Below, in pieces: positions 1-5,286 of a stretch of DNA of 12,085 nt (within the stretch, counting starts at the first letter, position 1; each line of letters opens with the position of its first letter). The DNA is from Baffinella frigidus. Lineage: Eukaryota > Cryptophyceae > Cryptomonadales > Baffinellaceae. The notes beneath the pieces were generated by a model that made no database searches, had not been told where the DNA came from, and saw only the letters and a list, made by a program, of their open reading frames with translations. A program made the translations under genes and the position numbers. The DNA is taken from assembly GCA_026770585.1 (NCBI GenBank), contig MU646438.1, forward strand, positions 355,941 through 368,025, given 5' to 3'.

Positions 1-166
1 GTAGGGTGTAGAGTGTAGGGTGTAGGGTGCAGGGTGTAGGGTGTAGGGTGTGGGGTGTAGGGTGCAGGGTGTAGGGTGTAGGGTGTAGGGTGTAGGGTGT
101 AGGGTGTAGGGTGTAGGGTGTAGGGTTTGGGGTGTAGGGTGTATGGTGTGGGATGTAGGGTGCAGA
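1..166 (+). repeat. Telomere-like tandem array, TGTAGGG variant
   Basis: About twenty head-to-tail heptamers of the form TGTAGGG run from the window edge to about 166, with occasional TGCAGGG, TGGGGTG and TTTGGGG variants. The unit differs from plant-type TTTAGGG by one base and keeps the 7-base period. It could be a diverged subtelomeric or interstitial telomeric tract. A G-homopolymer (171-180) follows it. Confidence 0.85.
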
Positions 167-180
167 CCGGTCGGGGGGGG

Positions 181-273
181 GCAGGGACGCGAAGACGAGC
201 GGGCGGGCATCTGCGTCGAGTGAGACCAGCGCCTTGAACAGGTCCGTCTCGGAGAGCCTGTTGTGCAAAGGCC
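181..273 (-). CDS. Coding-like exon fragment, unknown protein (LHNRLSETDLF segment)
   Basis: Read on the minus strand from about 273 down to 181, one frame gives a well-formed segment containing LHNRLSETDLFKALVSLDAD followed by ARPLVFASLP. It has the regular alternation of a helical protein domain and GC-rich third positions. I do not recognise the family. It lies downstream, in minus-strand sense, of the exon at 1757-1584, so it may be a later exon of that gene or a remnant. Two shorter diverged copies lie at about 325-395 and 442-518. Neither boundary can be fixed, so this is a fragment rather than a gene call. Confidence 0.4.
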
Positions 274-518
274 CCCCCACCACTGTTAGCTCATCCGGAA
301 AGATTTTGGGCGGGCGTCCGGAAATAATTTACAACAGAGCCTTGGGCAGGTCCGGTTCTGAAAGCCTTTTGTGGAGTCCCCTGCACGACTGCTAGTGTGT
401 GGGGTTGATTTGGGGTTAGTGTGTGGGAAGGGTTTGGGGTAATTGTGAGACCAGCGCCTTGAACAGGTCCGCCGCTGCTGGAAGCCTGTTGTGGAGTTCC
501 CCGAACGACTCTTAACTC
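219..518 (-). repeat. Three diverged tandem copies of a coding-like segment
   Basis: A roughly 70-base segment recurs at 219-292, 325-395 and 442-518, about 105-120 bases apart. Shared landmarks on the plus strand are GAGACCAGCGCCTTGAACAG and AGCCTGTTGTGGAGT. On the minus strand the copies translate to related peptides: LHNRLSETDLFKALVS, LHKRLSEPDLPKALL (then a stop) and LHNRLPAAADLFKALVS. The spacers between copies 2 and 3 are telomere-like GGGGTTAGTGTG sequence. Two of the three copies are clearly truncated. Confidence 0.7.
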
Positions 519-600
519 AGCAGATGGGTGTCGCACCAGGACGATGCTTGAGCACGGCGGGGATGGGAGCAGGGAAATGTGTGGGGAGTGGCGAGTGGTT

Positions 601-862
601 TCAGGTTTAGGATTCAGGGATTCATGTTTAGTGTTTAGTATTTAGGATTCAGGTCTTGCGGTTTGGGGTTTAGGGTTTAGGGTTTGGGGTTTGGGGTTTA
701 GAGTTTTGGGTTTAGGATTGAGGGTTTAGGGTTTAGGGACTGGCCTGTGGAGGCCGGGCGCGAGGAGGTGGGGGGGGGCAGTCGCCAGGAAGCGCCGCTT
801 CTCTCCCTGCATTAGGGTTCAGGGTTTAGTGTTTAGGGTTTAGGGTTTAGTGTTTAGGGTTG
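601..862 (+). repeat. Degenerate interstitial telomeric repeats, G-strand
   Basis: TTTAGGG, TTTGGGG, TTCAGGG and TTTAGTG heptamers run from 601 to 740 and again from 808 to 862. A unique GC-rich insert (741-807) lies between them. I see no convincing exon in 519-862. Confidence 0.85.
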
Positions 863-906
863 CCGAGAGGAGAAAGGGAGAGGCTGCGGGAACCTTCGTG
901 GTTGCA

Positions 907-980
907 GGGATTAGAGTCAAGGGTTTAAGGTTAGGGGTTTAGGTAAACCCTAAACCCTAAACCCTAAACCCTAAACCCTG
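907..980. repeat. Head-to-head telomere-like repeats
   Basis: G-strand TTTAGGG-type units approach from the left up to about 943 and switch without a spacer into four perfect CCCTAAA units (944-979). The junction reads TTTAGG then TAAACCC, the arrangement expected of an end-to-end telomere join or an inverted insertion of telomeric sequence. Confidence 0.8.
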
Positions 981-986
981 TTCCAG

Positions 987-1100
987 GAACTCGAAGCTGA
1001 CGATGACGACACACGGCTCTGGGGCGCAATAACGCTGTATTTGCAAAAGGACGCCTCGAACAGAAGGACCCCCGAAAGAGAAAGGGGGAGGGCTGCGTGA
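987..1100 (+). CDS. Coding-like fragment, acidic then basic, unknown
   Basis: After a good-looking splice acceptor (CCCTGTTCCAG, ending at 986) the plus strand is open for 37 codons to a TGA at 1098-1100. The peptide includes ELEADDDDTRLWGAITLYLQ followed by a basic KDASNRRTPERERGR tail. No donor or matching upstream exon is evident, and the minus strand is also open here with a Ser-rich reading. The 3' half repeats a sequence at 862-912 (see 1071-1121). It may be an isolated exon, a remnant, or chance. Confidence 0.25.
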   Translation, partial: ELEADDDDTRLWGAITLYLQKDASNRRTPERERGRAA

Positions 1101-1121
1101 ACCTCGGGGCTGCTGGATTTG
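1071..1121 (+). repeat. Direct repeat of 862-912
   Basis: The segment CCGAAAGAGAAAGGGGGAGG and its continuation (CTGCGTGAACCTCGGGGCTG) match, with scattered substitutions and a small indel, the stretch beginning CCGAGAGGAGAAAGGGAGAG at 862. In both copies telomere-like GGGTTTA sequence follows directly, so the duplicated unit seems to include the edge of the telomeric tract. Confidence 0.65.
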
Positions 1122-1124
1122 GGG

Positions 1125-1229
1125 TTTAAAGTTCAAGGTTTAGGGTTTAGGGTTCAGGGTGTAGGGTGTAGGGTTTAGGGTTTAGGGTTTAGGGTTCAGG
1201 GTTTAGGGTTTAGGGTTCAGGGTTCAAAC
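1125..1229 (+). repeat. Interstitial telomeric repeats, G-strand
   Basis: TTTAGGG units mixed with TTCAGGG and TGTAGGG units fill 1125-1229, then end abruptly in GGTTCAAACCCTGG, again turning from G-strand to C-strand at the right edge. Confidence 0.85.
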
Positions 1230-1250
1230 CCTGGCCTCGCGCTATTGCCA

Positions 1251-1298
1251 GTACTACCACCGCGCATGTCTCTGGTACTACCACCGCGCATGTCTCTG
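1251..1298. repeat. Perfect 24-bp tandem duplication
   Basis: Two identical 24-base units (1251-1274 and 1275-1298), each beginning GTACTACCACCGCGCATG, lie between telomere-like tracts of opposite polarity. The absence of differences suggests a recent duplication. The period is a multiple of three, but no convincing coding frame runs through it. Confidence 0.9.
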
Positions 1299-1302
1299 GC
1301 CC

Positions 1303-1420
1303 CTTAAACCCCTAAGCCCTGAACCCTGAACCCTCAACCCTTAACCCTGAATCCTAAATCCTAAACCCTAAATCCTACAACCTGAACCCTCAACCCTCAA
1401 ACCCAACCCCTACACAAGGG
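1303..1420 (-). repeat. Degenerate interstitial telomeric repeats, C-strand
   Basis: CCCTAAA, CCCTGAA, CCCTCAA and related heptamers run through 1303-1420 and end next to the duplicated minus-strand exon copy at 1433-1492. This is the opposite polarity to the tract at 1125-1229. Confidence 0.85.
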
Positions 1421-1432
1421 GTGTGCACACAC

Positions 1433-1492
1433 CTCAGGGATAGTAGCCGACAGCAGCGGCGCGGGAAACCACGGGAGGATCACCTCCAGCTC
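1433..1492 (-). pseudogene. Partial tandem copy of the 1757-1584 exon (3' end and donor)
   Basis: Minus-strand sequence from 1492 to 1433 encodes ELEVILPWFPAPLLSATIPE and is followed directly by GTGTGTGC. The exon at 1757-1584 ends ELEVILPWFPAPLLSATITAFPE followed by GTATGTGC. The two agree at most codons, differ mainly at third positions, and both keep a GT after the terminal GAG. The copy lacks the N-terminal two-thirds and has no clear acceptor (it is preceded by ATTTTTG). It is either a broken duplicate or an alternative 3' exon end. Confidence 0.6.
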
Positions 1493-1583
1493 CAAAAATA
1501 GCGATAACGCCTACAGCGGTATCATGGTAATGACGATCCAAGAGATAGTCATACATCAAGATGTGGTGGGGGGTTGCACATAC

Positions 1584-1757
1584 CTCGGGGAACGCAGTGA
1601 TAGTCGCCGACAGGAGCGGTGCGGGGAACCACGGGAGGATCACTTCCAGCTCCTCGCGCGAGAGGGTGAGGAGGATCCGCTGGTTCGCGACGGGGTTGTC
1701 GACCACGGCGCGCACTGCCGCTGCGCCGACTGCCTCCGCGGGAGCGCCTTGGAAGAT
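1584..1757 (-). CDS. Exon of an unknown minus-strand gene, 58 codons
   Basis: This is the cleanest minus-strand exon. It begins after a C-rich tract and GTGCAG and ends GAG before GTATGT, a canonical donor. It is exactly 58 codons and phase 0 at both ends. The peptide runs from IFQGAPAEAVGAAAVRAVVD through LLTLSREELEVILPWF to SATITAFPE, an Ala-rich start and an amphipathic Leu-rich helix. I do not recognise the family. A short copy of its 5' end, including an acceptor-like CACAG before ATCTTCCAAGG, lies just upstream at about 1848-1870, and a copy of its 3' end lies at 1492-1433. It probably belongs with the long exon starting at 3422, but no junction proves this. Confidence 0.6.
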
Positions 1758-1923
1758 CTGCACGGGGGGGACAGGCAAGATCTGTGACCCGCGTAACGGA
1801 CGGGATGAGAAGCTGGGAGAGATTCAAGCAACGGACGGACGGCGCCCCACTGGGGTGCCTTGGAAGATCTGTGGGGGGGGGGGCGGGGGGGAGGAGCGGT
1901 GAGGGTTCGGGACGCTGAGAGGC

Positions 1924-2043
1924 TTAGCTCTGACTGAGGTCTATTCCGGCTGGTCCTAAATAATTTATATTCGTCCTGTTGTACTGGGTGTCTGCGCTTG
2001 AATACTTGAAGGACGAGCCAGAATAACAGTCAGGCAGAGCTAG
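1924..2043. mobile_element. TIR element, CTAGCTCTG family, with 5-bp target duplication GAGGC
   Basis: A 120-bp element has about 35-bp imperfect terminal inverted repeats. The left end reads TTAGCTCTGACTGA and the inverted right end CTAGCTCTGCCTGA; further in, CTATTCCGGCTGGTCCT pairs with TTATTCTGGCTCGTCCT. It is flanked by GAGGC on both sides (1919-1923 and 2044-2048). The middle is AT-richer than the flanks and encodes nothing. It is a non-autonomous, MITE-sized element. Joining the flanks across it leaves an open minus-strand frame (PRPYLGTP into LSVPNPHRSS). Confidence 0.8.
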
Positions 2044-2120
2044 GAGGCGTTCCAAGATACGGGCGGGGTGCGTTGGCGGGGTTTGTAAGGAGGTTCGCGA
2101 GCAAGAGAACAAGACTGAGG
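2044..2120 (-). CDS. Possible minus-strand exon interrupted by a TIR element
   Basis: A pyrimidine tract followed by CATCATCAACAG (acceptor ending at 2121) precedes an open minus-strand segment. One frame gives a Pro/Arg-rich peptide (AREPPYKPRQRTPP); another, extended upstream to about 2137, gives a hydrophobic run (LTIINSLSLVLLLANLL) then PANAPRPYLGTP. I cannot choose between the frames. The segment ends at the target site of the element at 1924-2043. It sits between the long exon (from 3422) and the 1757-1584 exon, so it could be a middle exon of the same gene. Confidence 0.25.
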
Positions 2121-2186
2121 CTGTTGATGATGGTGAGCGAGCGGGGGGGAGAGTGGATGAATCCCACTCCTCCAATTGGATGCTTC

Positions 2187-3422
2187 TCAAAACGAGGCCA
2201 AGGTGTTACAATAGTTTTTTGATAACGAAAACTGTAACGGGGATCGGGATTGGAAAAAGTGTTTTACAAGTTTATCACGATTCGGCCTCATACTTCGGAA
2301 TTTGGGGATGGATCCATTGTATTGAGTCTGGACTATTCCATGGAATGGCACAAACTCAGTACAATTCCGACGCATGCATAGACATTGCAAATTCACAGAG
2401 AGGAGGCAGCGGCGCACCGCAGAGCGCGAGAGCCCCGTCATATTTAGCAGCGCCACTGCACGATCCTCCTCCTCCAACGCCATCCACCGATCCACCCCGC
2501 CCTCCCGCTCCCCGCCCCGCCCAGCCGCTCTACCGCCCCACCCACTCCTCCCCGCCCAGGCCCCCCCGCCACCTGGTCCATCCCTGTCGAGCGCCGACGC
2601 CAGGCCCTCCTCAGTATAGCGGCGGGCGTACCCCGCAGCACCGCCGCCATTCAACTGCGCGCGAGGGGGGCTCTCCTCGAGCCACCCCTTCCCGCCCCGC
2701 ATCCTCCCTCCGCCTCGCGCGTCCTTGGCCTGCTGCTCCCACGGTGGGGCTCGCGTCTCCCATCCTCCCGTGGGCGCCCCCCCTTCCGCCCGCTCCCAGG
2801 GCGGGGCAAGTCCACCATCCCTCCTAGCCCCCCCCGCTTCAGAGTGCTGCCGGCCGGCATTCTCCCAGGGCGGCGGAGGGTGTCGGTGGGTCCCCGTCTC
2901 ATATCTGGGATCAGCGCGGAAACCTCCTTCCCGATGCTCTTCGCTGGCGTGCCAGGGCACTTCGCTGGGGAGATCGTGCCTCCCCCGCGAGCGTGTAGGA
3001 GAATCCGGCGAGATGGCACGTGAGCGCACGATCGCGTCTATGTAGCCCTCCCGCCACCCTTTGGCTGCGCCCTTCCTTCCCTTCTCTCCCCGACCCTCCT
3101 TGTCGCTATCCGAGTCTTCCGCAGCAATTCGTTGAAGAGGTGGGTGGCGTGCAAGGGCGCGGCGTTTCTGCTGGGCCATCTGACGAGCGGCCAGCTGCTC
3201 AGCAATCGACGACCCAAACTGCACCGCTGGGTCCTCTGCAGAGGCAAGCACCGCTGGGTCCTCGGCAGAGGTAAACAGTGGCTGAGAGGGTGTCTCAAAG
3301 GCGACGCCACTGCCGTTCACCAGCTCCTCCGTCGACAGTGCGTGCTGCGAGTGCAACGCGGGGGTGCTCTGCACGGATCCCCCGCGGCTCGCGCCGCGCG
3401 GGGGCGGTGGAGGCGGCGACAT
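2187..3422 (-). CDS. Long disordered Pro/Gly/Arg-rich exon with PPWE motifs
   Basis: The minus strand is open from an ATG at 3422 (context GCGCGATGTCG) to a stop at 2187, about 411 codons. It starts MSPPPPPPRGASRGG. A tandem TSAEDPAV/ASAEDPAV pair follows near residue 50 (27-bp DNA repeat at 3222-3275), then QKRRALARHPPLQR (possible nuclear targeting) and EDSDSDKEGRGEKGRK. Three PPWE motifs come next: PPPPWENAG, LAPPWERAEGG and RAPPWEQQAKD. A Gly/Arg-rich stretch ends in EEEDRAVALLNMTGLSRSAV. Most is low-complexity and likely disordered; I recognise no catalytic domain. The last 60-70 codons, below about 2400, cross the AT-rich foldback block and are probably not exon: GT at CTCTCT|GTGAAT (about 2392) or GCG|GTGCGC is a plausible donor. 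The same frame continues upstream of 3422 without a stop to 3549, so a start further upstream or an acceptor (TTCAG near 3443) is possible. Confidence 0.55.
   Translation of the reverse strand: MSPPPPPPRGASRGGSVQSTPALHSQHALSTEELVNGSGVAFETPSQPLFTSAEDPAVLASAEDPAVQFGSSIAEQLAARQMAQQKRRALARHPPLQRIAAEDSDSDKEGRGEKGRKGAAKGWREGYIDAIVRSRAISPDSPTRSRGRHDLPSEVPWHASEEHREGGFRADPRYETGTHRHPPPPWENAGRQHSEAGGARRDGGLAPPWERAEGGAPTGGWETRAPPWEQQAKDARGGGRMRGGKGWLEESPPRAQLNGGGAAGYARRYTEEGLASALDRDGPGGGGAWAGRSGWGGRAAGRGGEREGGVDRWMALEEEDRAVALLNMTGLSRSAVRRCLLSVNLQCLCMRRNCTEFVPFHGIVQTQYNGSIPKFRSMRPNRDKLVKHFFQSRSPLQFSLSKNYCNTLASF
2203..2365. repeat. AT-rich block with two inverted repeats
   Basis: Bases 2203-2238 form a hairpin (TGTTACAATAGTTTT against GAAAACTGTAAC). 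Bases 2316-2365 form a 50-bp imperfect foldback centred on TTCCATGGAA, with outer arms ATTGTATTGAGT and ACTCAGTACAAT. The block is much poorer in GC than the coding sequence to its right and lies at the 3' end of the long minus-strand frame. It looks like a small foldback insertion or 3' non-coding sequence. Confidence 0.55.
3222..3275. repeat. 27-bp in-frame tandem duplication
   Basis: Two 27-base units (3222-3248 and 3249-3275) begin CACCGCTGGGTCCTC and differ at a few positions. The period keeps the minus-strand frame and gives the TSAEDPAV/ASAEDPAV pair in the long minus-strand exon. Confidence 0.85.
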
Positions 3423-3612
3423 CGCGCGGCCGCCGGATGGAATTTCTGAATTGATGGTCAAATTACATAGAGGTTCGAAAGGTGCGATTTCCCCTGGCAA
3501 GAGTCTCGAAATCGGGGCTTTTCTGGAGGAAATAGCACAACTTCGACGCTACAGAGGCGGGCGGGCGTGGAGGTCCCTGGGGAGGTCCGGGGGAGGGCTT
3601 TGCCGGTCGAGC
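3423..3612. promoter_or_regulatory. Likely shared 5' region of a divergent gene pair
   Basis: These 190 bases separate a minus-strand ATG (3422) from a plus-strand ATG (3613). The part from 3438 to 3540 is visibly AT-richer than either flank, which suits a compact bidirectional promoter and 5' leaders. I see no confident TATA box or other named element. The call rests on the positions of the two start codons only. Confidence 0.35.
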
Positions 3613-3836
3613 ATGGCCCGTCCACGCGGCACCGTCTGGGGGGCGCTCCTCCCATTCGTGCTGCTCGCCCACATCGGTGGCCCAGGCCGATGCACCCCGC
3701 AGCCTGCCTCGCCTCGAATCGCATTTTCGTACCGGGATCCGCTGTGTTCATTACGCTTTCGTGGTGCTGGGGGGCTGCGTCTCCTCCTCCGTGGCGGCGG
3801 CGAAGAGGAATCGATCGAAGGGCCGAAAGCCATGGG
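3613..3836 (+). CDS. First exon, signal-peptide-like N-terminus, unknown protein
   Basis: The ATG at 3613 has a good context (CGAGCATGG) and opens MARPRGTVWGALLPFVLLAH followed by IGGPGRCTPQPASP. That is a basic n-region, a hydrophobic core of about 12 residues, and small residues where cleavage could occur. The exon continues through a Leu/Arg/Gly-rich segment to GGGEEESIEGPKAMG and ends at GG before GTGAGC, the best donor in the window (phase 2). Joined to the acceptor CTGCAG at 3942 it reads into DDSSVEVVGSSDV with no frame break, which argues for plus-strand coding although the minus strand is also open here (3549-3995). The product would enter the secretory or plastid-targeting route; its function is not recognisable. 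Whether this is the start of the ankyrin gene downstream or a separate gene is unclear. Confidence 0.5.
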
Positions 3837-3942
3837 GTGAGCACCACCAGTCTCGCTGGATCCGTCGCAAGATGACGATGATCCGCTCTTGTTCGCAGCT
3901 CCCGTTCGTATGCACTCCTGACTTCCACTTGCCAACCTGCAG

Positions 3943-4140
3943 GGACGATTCGAGCGTCGAAGTGGTGGGGTCGAGCGACGTGAGTTCCTCCCTCATGAGC
4001 GGGGAGGAGGGCTATCCGATTCCTGCCGCGTGCCGGCCAGGAGGAGAGGATACGCCCAGGCGACGAATTCCGCAACAGGGCTGTGGGAAAAAACCGGCGC
4101 CCGGGTTCAAGAGCCCCGATGAATGCCGCGACGCTCTCAG
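3943..4140 (+). CDS. Second exon of the 3613 gene, acidic Ser-rich segment
   Basis: The intron 3837-3942 (106 bases, GTGAGC...CTGCAG) places this exon in phase 2. It encodes DDSSVEVVGSSDVSSSLMSG, EEGYPIPAACRPGGEDTPRR and RIPQQGCGKKPAPGFKSPDE, then CRDALR, ending before GTCTTGG. The composition is that of a disordered acidic linker. The 3' boundary at about 4140 is tentative: the same frame stays open to 4363, but beyond 4140 the better protein-like readings move to other frames. No family is recognised. Confidence 0.45.
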
Positions 4141-4469
4141 GTCTTGGGGTGGCATGGGAGCGCCGGAACTAGGAGCGATGCGAATGGTCGGGCTGAGGCT
4201 GCGGACGTCTTCTCAGCACGACTGCTTGCTGCTGCACTTGCCTAAGAGCCGTGTGGCTTTGTTCACACCGTACAAGCCGTGCACGACACAATTGGTCGCC
4301 AGGAAAGCCCTCTCGCATCGTCACTCGCTGAGCGGCACGCCCGCAGCCTCCTTGAGACTCTAGCGGCGCGGGTAACGCGGTGCCTTACGCGGGAGCAGAG
4401 AGATCCTGGCGCGGCCCGGCGTGGCGAGGCTGGTCGCTGACCGCAAGAAAGCCTTCGGAGAAGCCCCAG
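4141..4469 (+). pseudogene. Coding-like helical segment in broken frames
   Basis: Three stretches look like one helical, Ala/Leu/Arg-rich protein but are not in a single open frame. From about 4175 to 4242 the reading is SDANGRAEAADVFSARLLAA, stopped by TAA at 4243-4245. From 4246 the same frame resumes with FVHTVQAVHDTIGRQESPLA and SSLAERHARSLLETLAARVT up to TREQ near 4400. A shift of one base then gives EILARPGVARLVADRKKAFG followed by EAPG up to the element at 4473. Either short introns are being missed, or there are sequence errors, or the region is decaying. The final segment ends exactly at the AGGTA target site of the element. Confidence 0.4.
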
Positions 4470-4472
4470 GTA

Positions 4473-4776
4473 CTACCTCTGCCTCACACGGTTTTGATAG
4501 GGTCACATCCTGAAAATCGGGTAGTTAGGCCTACGGTATTTCCTACGGTAGGCTGTAGGGCCCTCAGGACCTGATGTTTTATAGGAACCCCCCTCGGCCC
4601 CTACGGCCTACCGTAGGCAATACCGTAGGCTTAACCACCCGTTTTTCAGGACTTTACCCTATGAGTTTGGTCTCGCCAATTTCGCGAGACCGGACGTCAA
4701 TTCCCCGGGGGGTTGGTGCAATCCCGTCAACGTTTGGAGTGAAAACGATCAGTCAACCCGAGTCAGGCAGAGGTAG
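4473..4776. mobile_element. Introner-like TIR element with AGGTA target duplication
   Basis: A 304-bp element has terminal inverted repeats (left CTACCTCTGCCTCAC; right, inverted, CTACCTCTGCCTGAC) and a perfect 5-bp duplication AGGTA at 4468-4472 and 4777-4781. The duplication contains AG|GT, so splicing 4470-4778 would remove the whole element and rejoin the flanks exactly: AFGEAPG continues into TRGNVSLARPFRISTSVPAP in one open frame (phase 1). It contains a second, nested foldback (4497-4662) and, at 4669-4691, the GGTCTC-type palindrome also seen in the elements at 6704 and 8766. No transposase is encoded, so any mobility would be in trans. Confidence 0.8.
4497..4662. repeat. Nested foldback with about 67-bp arms
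   Basis: The left arm (4497-4563) contains CTGAAAATCGGGTAGTTAGG then CCTACGGTATTTCCTACGGT. The inverted right arm (about 4596-4662) contains CTGAAAAACGGGTGGTTAAG then CCTACGGTATTGCCTACGGT. Only about 32 bases separate them. Substitutions are scattered across the arms, and transcripts could form a long hairpin. It lies wholly within the 4473-4776 element and may be an insertion into it. Confidence 0.85.
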
Positions 4777-4778
4777 AG

Positions 4779-4843
4779 GTACGCGTGGCAATGTCTCCCT
4801 TGCGCGACCCTTTCGCATTTCGACCAGTGTGCCTGCGCCCTGA
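4779..4843 (+). CDS. Exon continuing from the 4469 segment after the element
   Basis: From the right-hand AG|GT of the element, the frame set by the upstream segment reads TRGNVSLARPFRISTSVPAP and stops at TGA (4841-4843). This may be a true C-terminus. Alternatively, a donor inside it (ACCA|GTGTGCC, near 4830) could splice to the acceptor CGCACAG at 4871, skipping the TGA in a 45-base intron and joining the Arg/Glu-rich exon in the correct phase (phase 1 to phase 1). The second option would make the 3613 gene and the ankyrin gene one transcription unit. Sequence alone does not decide. Confidence 0.35.
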
Positions 4844-4871
4844 TGGTGCCGGGTGTCAGCACCCCGCACAG

Positions 4872-5089
4872 GTCGTGCGCAGTGTCCAGCTGAACCCACG
4901 AAGGAAGGATGGAGAGAGAGTGAGAGAGAGAGAGCGCGCGCGCGCGCGCCCGCGAGAGAGAGAGAGAGAGAGAGAGAGAGGGCTGACGTGCAGCGTGTCG
5001 CAGCATCACCCGGTGAGGTGGCGGATGGGGACGCAGAGCGAGCCGAGGCATTCGAGGAAGCCATGCGAGCACGCGAACGCCAGGCTAAG
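4872..5089 (+). CDS. Arg/Glu-rich helical exon upstream of the ankyrin exons
   Basis: The exon is taken from after the acceptor GCACAG (4871) to AAG before GTCCTCC (5089|5090). It encodes a Cys/Pro/Lys-containing start (RAQCPAEPTKEGW), an Arg/Glu/Ala run encoded by a GA microsatellite, then ADVQRVAASPGEVADGDAER and AEAFEEAMRARERQAK. The last part is a charged helix. Joined in phase 0 to 5287 it continues as LEHAATLQSMSN, a smooth helical continuation and the main reason to accept both boundaries. The intron (5090-5286, 197 bases) ends in a strong CTTCCCCCGCAG. The upstream start is not identified; there is no in-frame ATG before the helix. Confidence 0.6.
4913..4981. repeat. GA/GC microsatellite inside an exon
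   Basis: (GAGA)n interrupted by a CGCGCGCGCGCGC run from about 4913 to 4981. In the exon frame it gives alternating Arg and Glu/Ala (RERER, RARARAP). Length changes that are not multiples of three would break the gene. Confidence 0.9.
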
Positions 5090-5286
5090 GTCCTCCACCC
5101 ACCCTCCGGGGCGGTTCCGGGCTGCTAGACTCCTCTCGCCTCGTCCCGTCTCCCCCCCTGGCTCCATACAGCGGTCGTGTGATTTTCGATGTCGTGTTTA
5201 TGTAGGTTGGGATTCGCCGGCCGACCCGGGCCTTCTCTTAGTCTAAAGATGTGTGTCAACTGAATCAACCTCGCCTTCCCCCGCAG

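Noticed and set aside
1-166. True chromosome end
   Set aside because: The array is at the window edge but is a variant (TGTAGGG), and similar tracts of both polarities occur throughout, so its position does not show a terminus.
291-536. Minus-strand frame with VVRGTPQQA and VVQGTPQKA repeats
   Set aside because: It runs through telomere-like spacer and reads the triplicated segment in a frame that does not give the LHNRLSETDLF pattern.
2153-2827. Plus-strand Pro-rich open frame of 224 codons
   Set aside because: It is the complement of the minus-strand Gly/Arg-rich exon. Its start lies in the AT-rich foldback block and its composition is simply the antisense of GC-rich codons.
3549-3995. 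Minus-strand open frame with Ser-rich and Pro/Arg-rich peptide (SSSPPPRRRRRSPP)
   Set aside because: It looks like a disordered linker, but the plus strand has a signal-peptide start, a canonical donor and an in-phase acceptor over the same bases. Only one is likely real, and no minus-strand splice pair in the right phase was found. It remains the main alternative.
4749-5072. Minus-strand Ser/Leu repeat protein (SLSLSLS)
   Set aside because: It is the antisense of the GA microsatellite; the plus-strand frame continues smoothly into the next exon.
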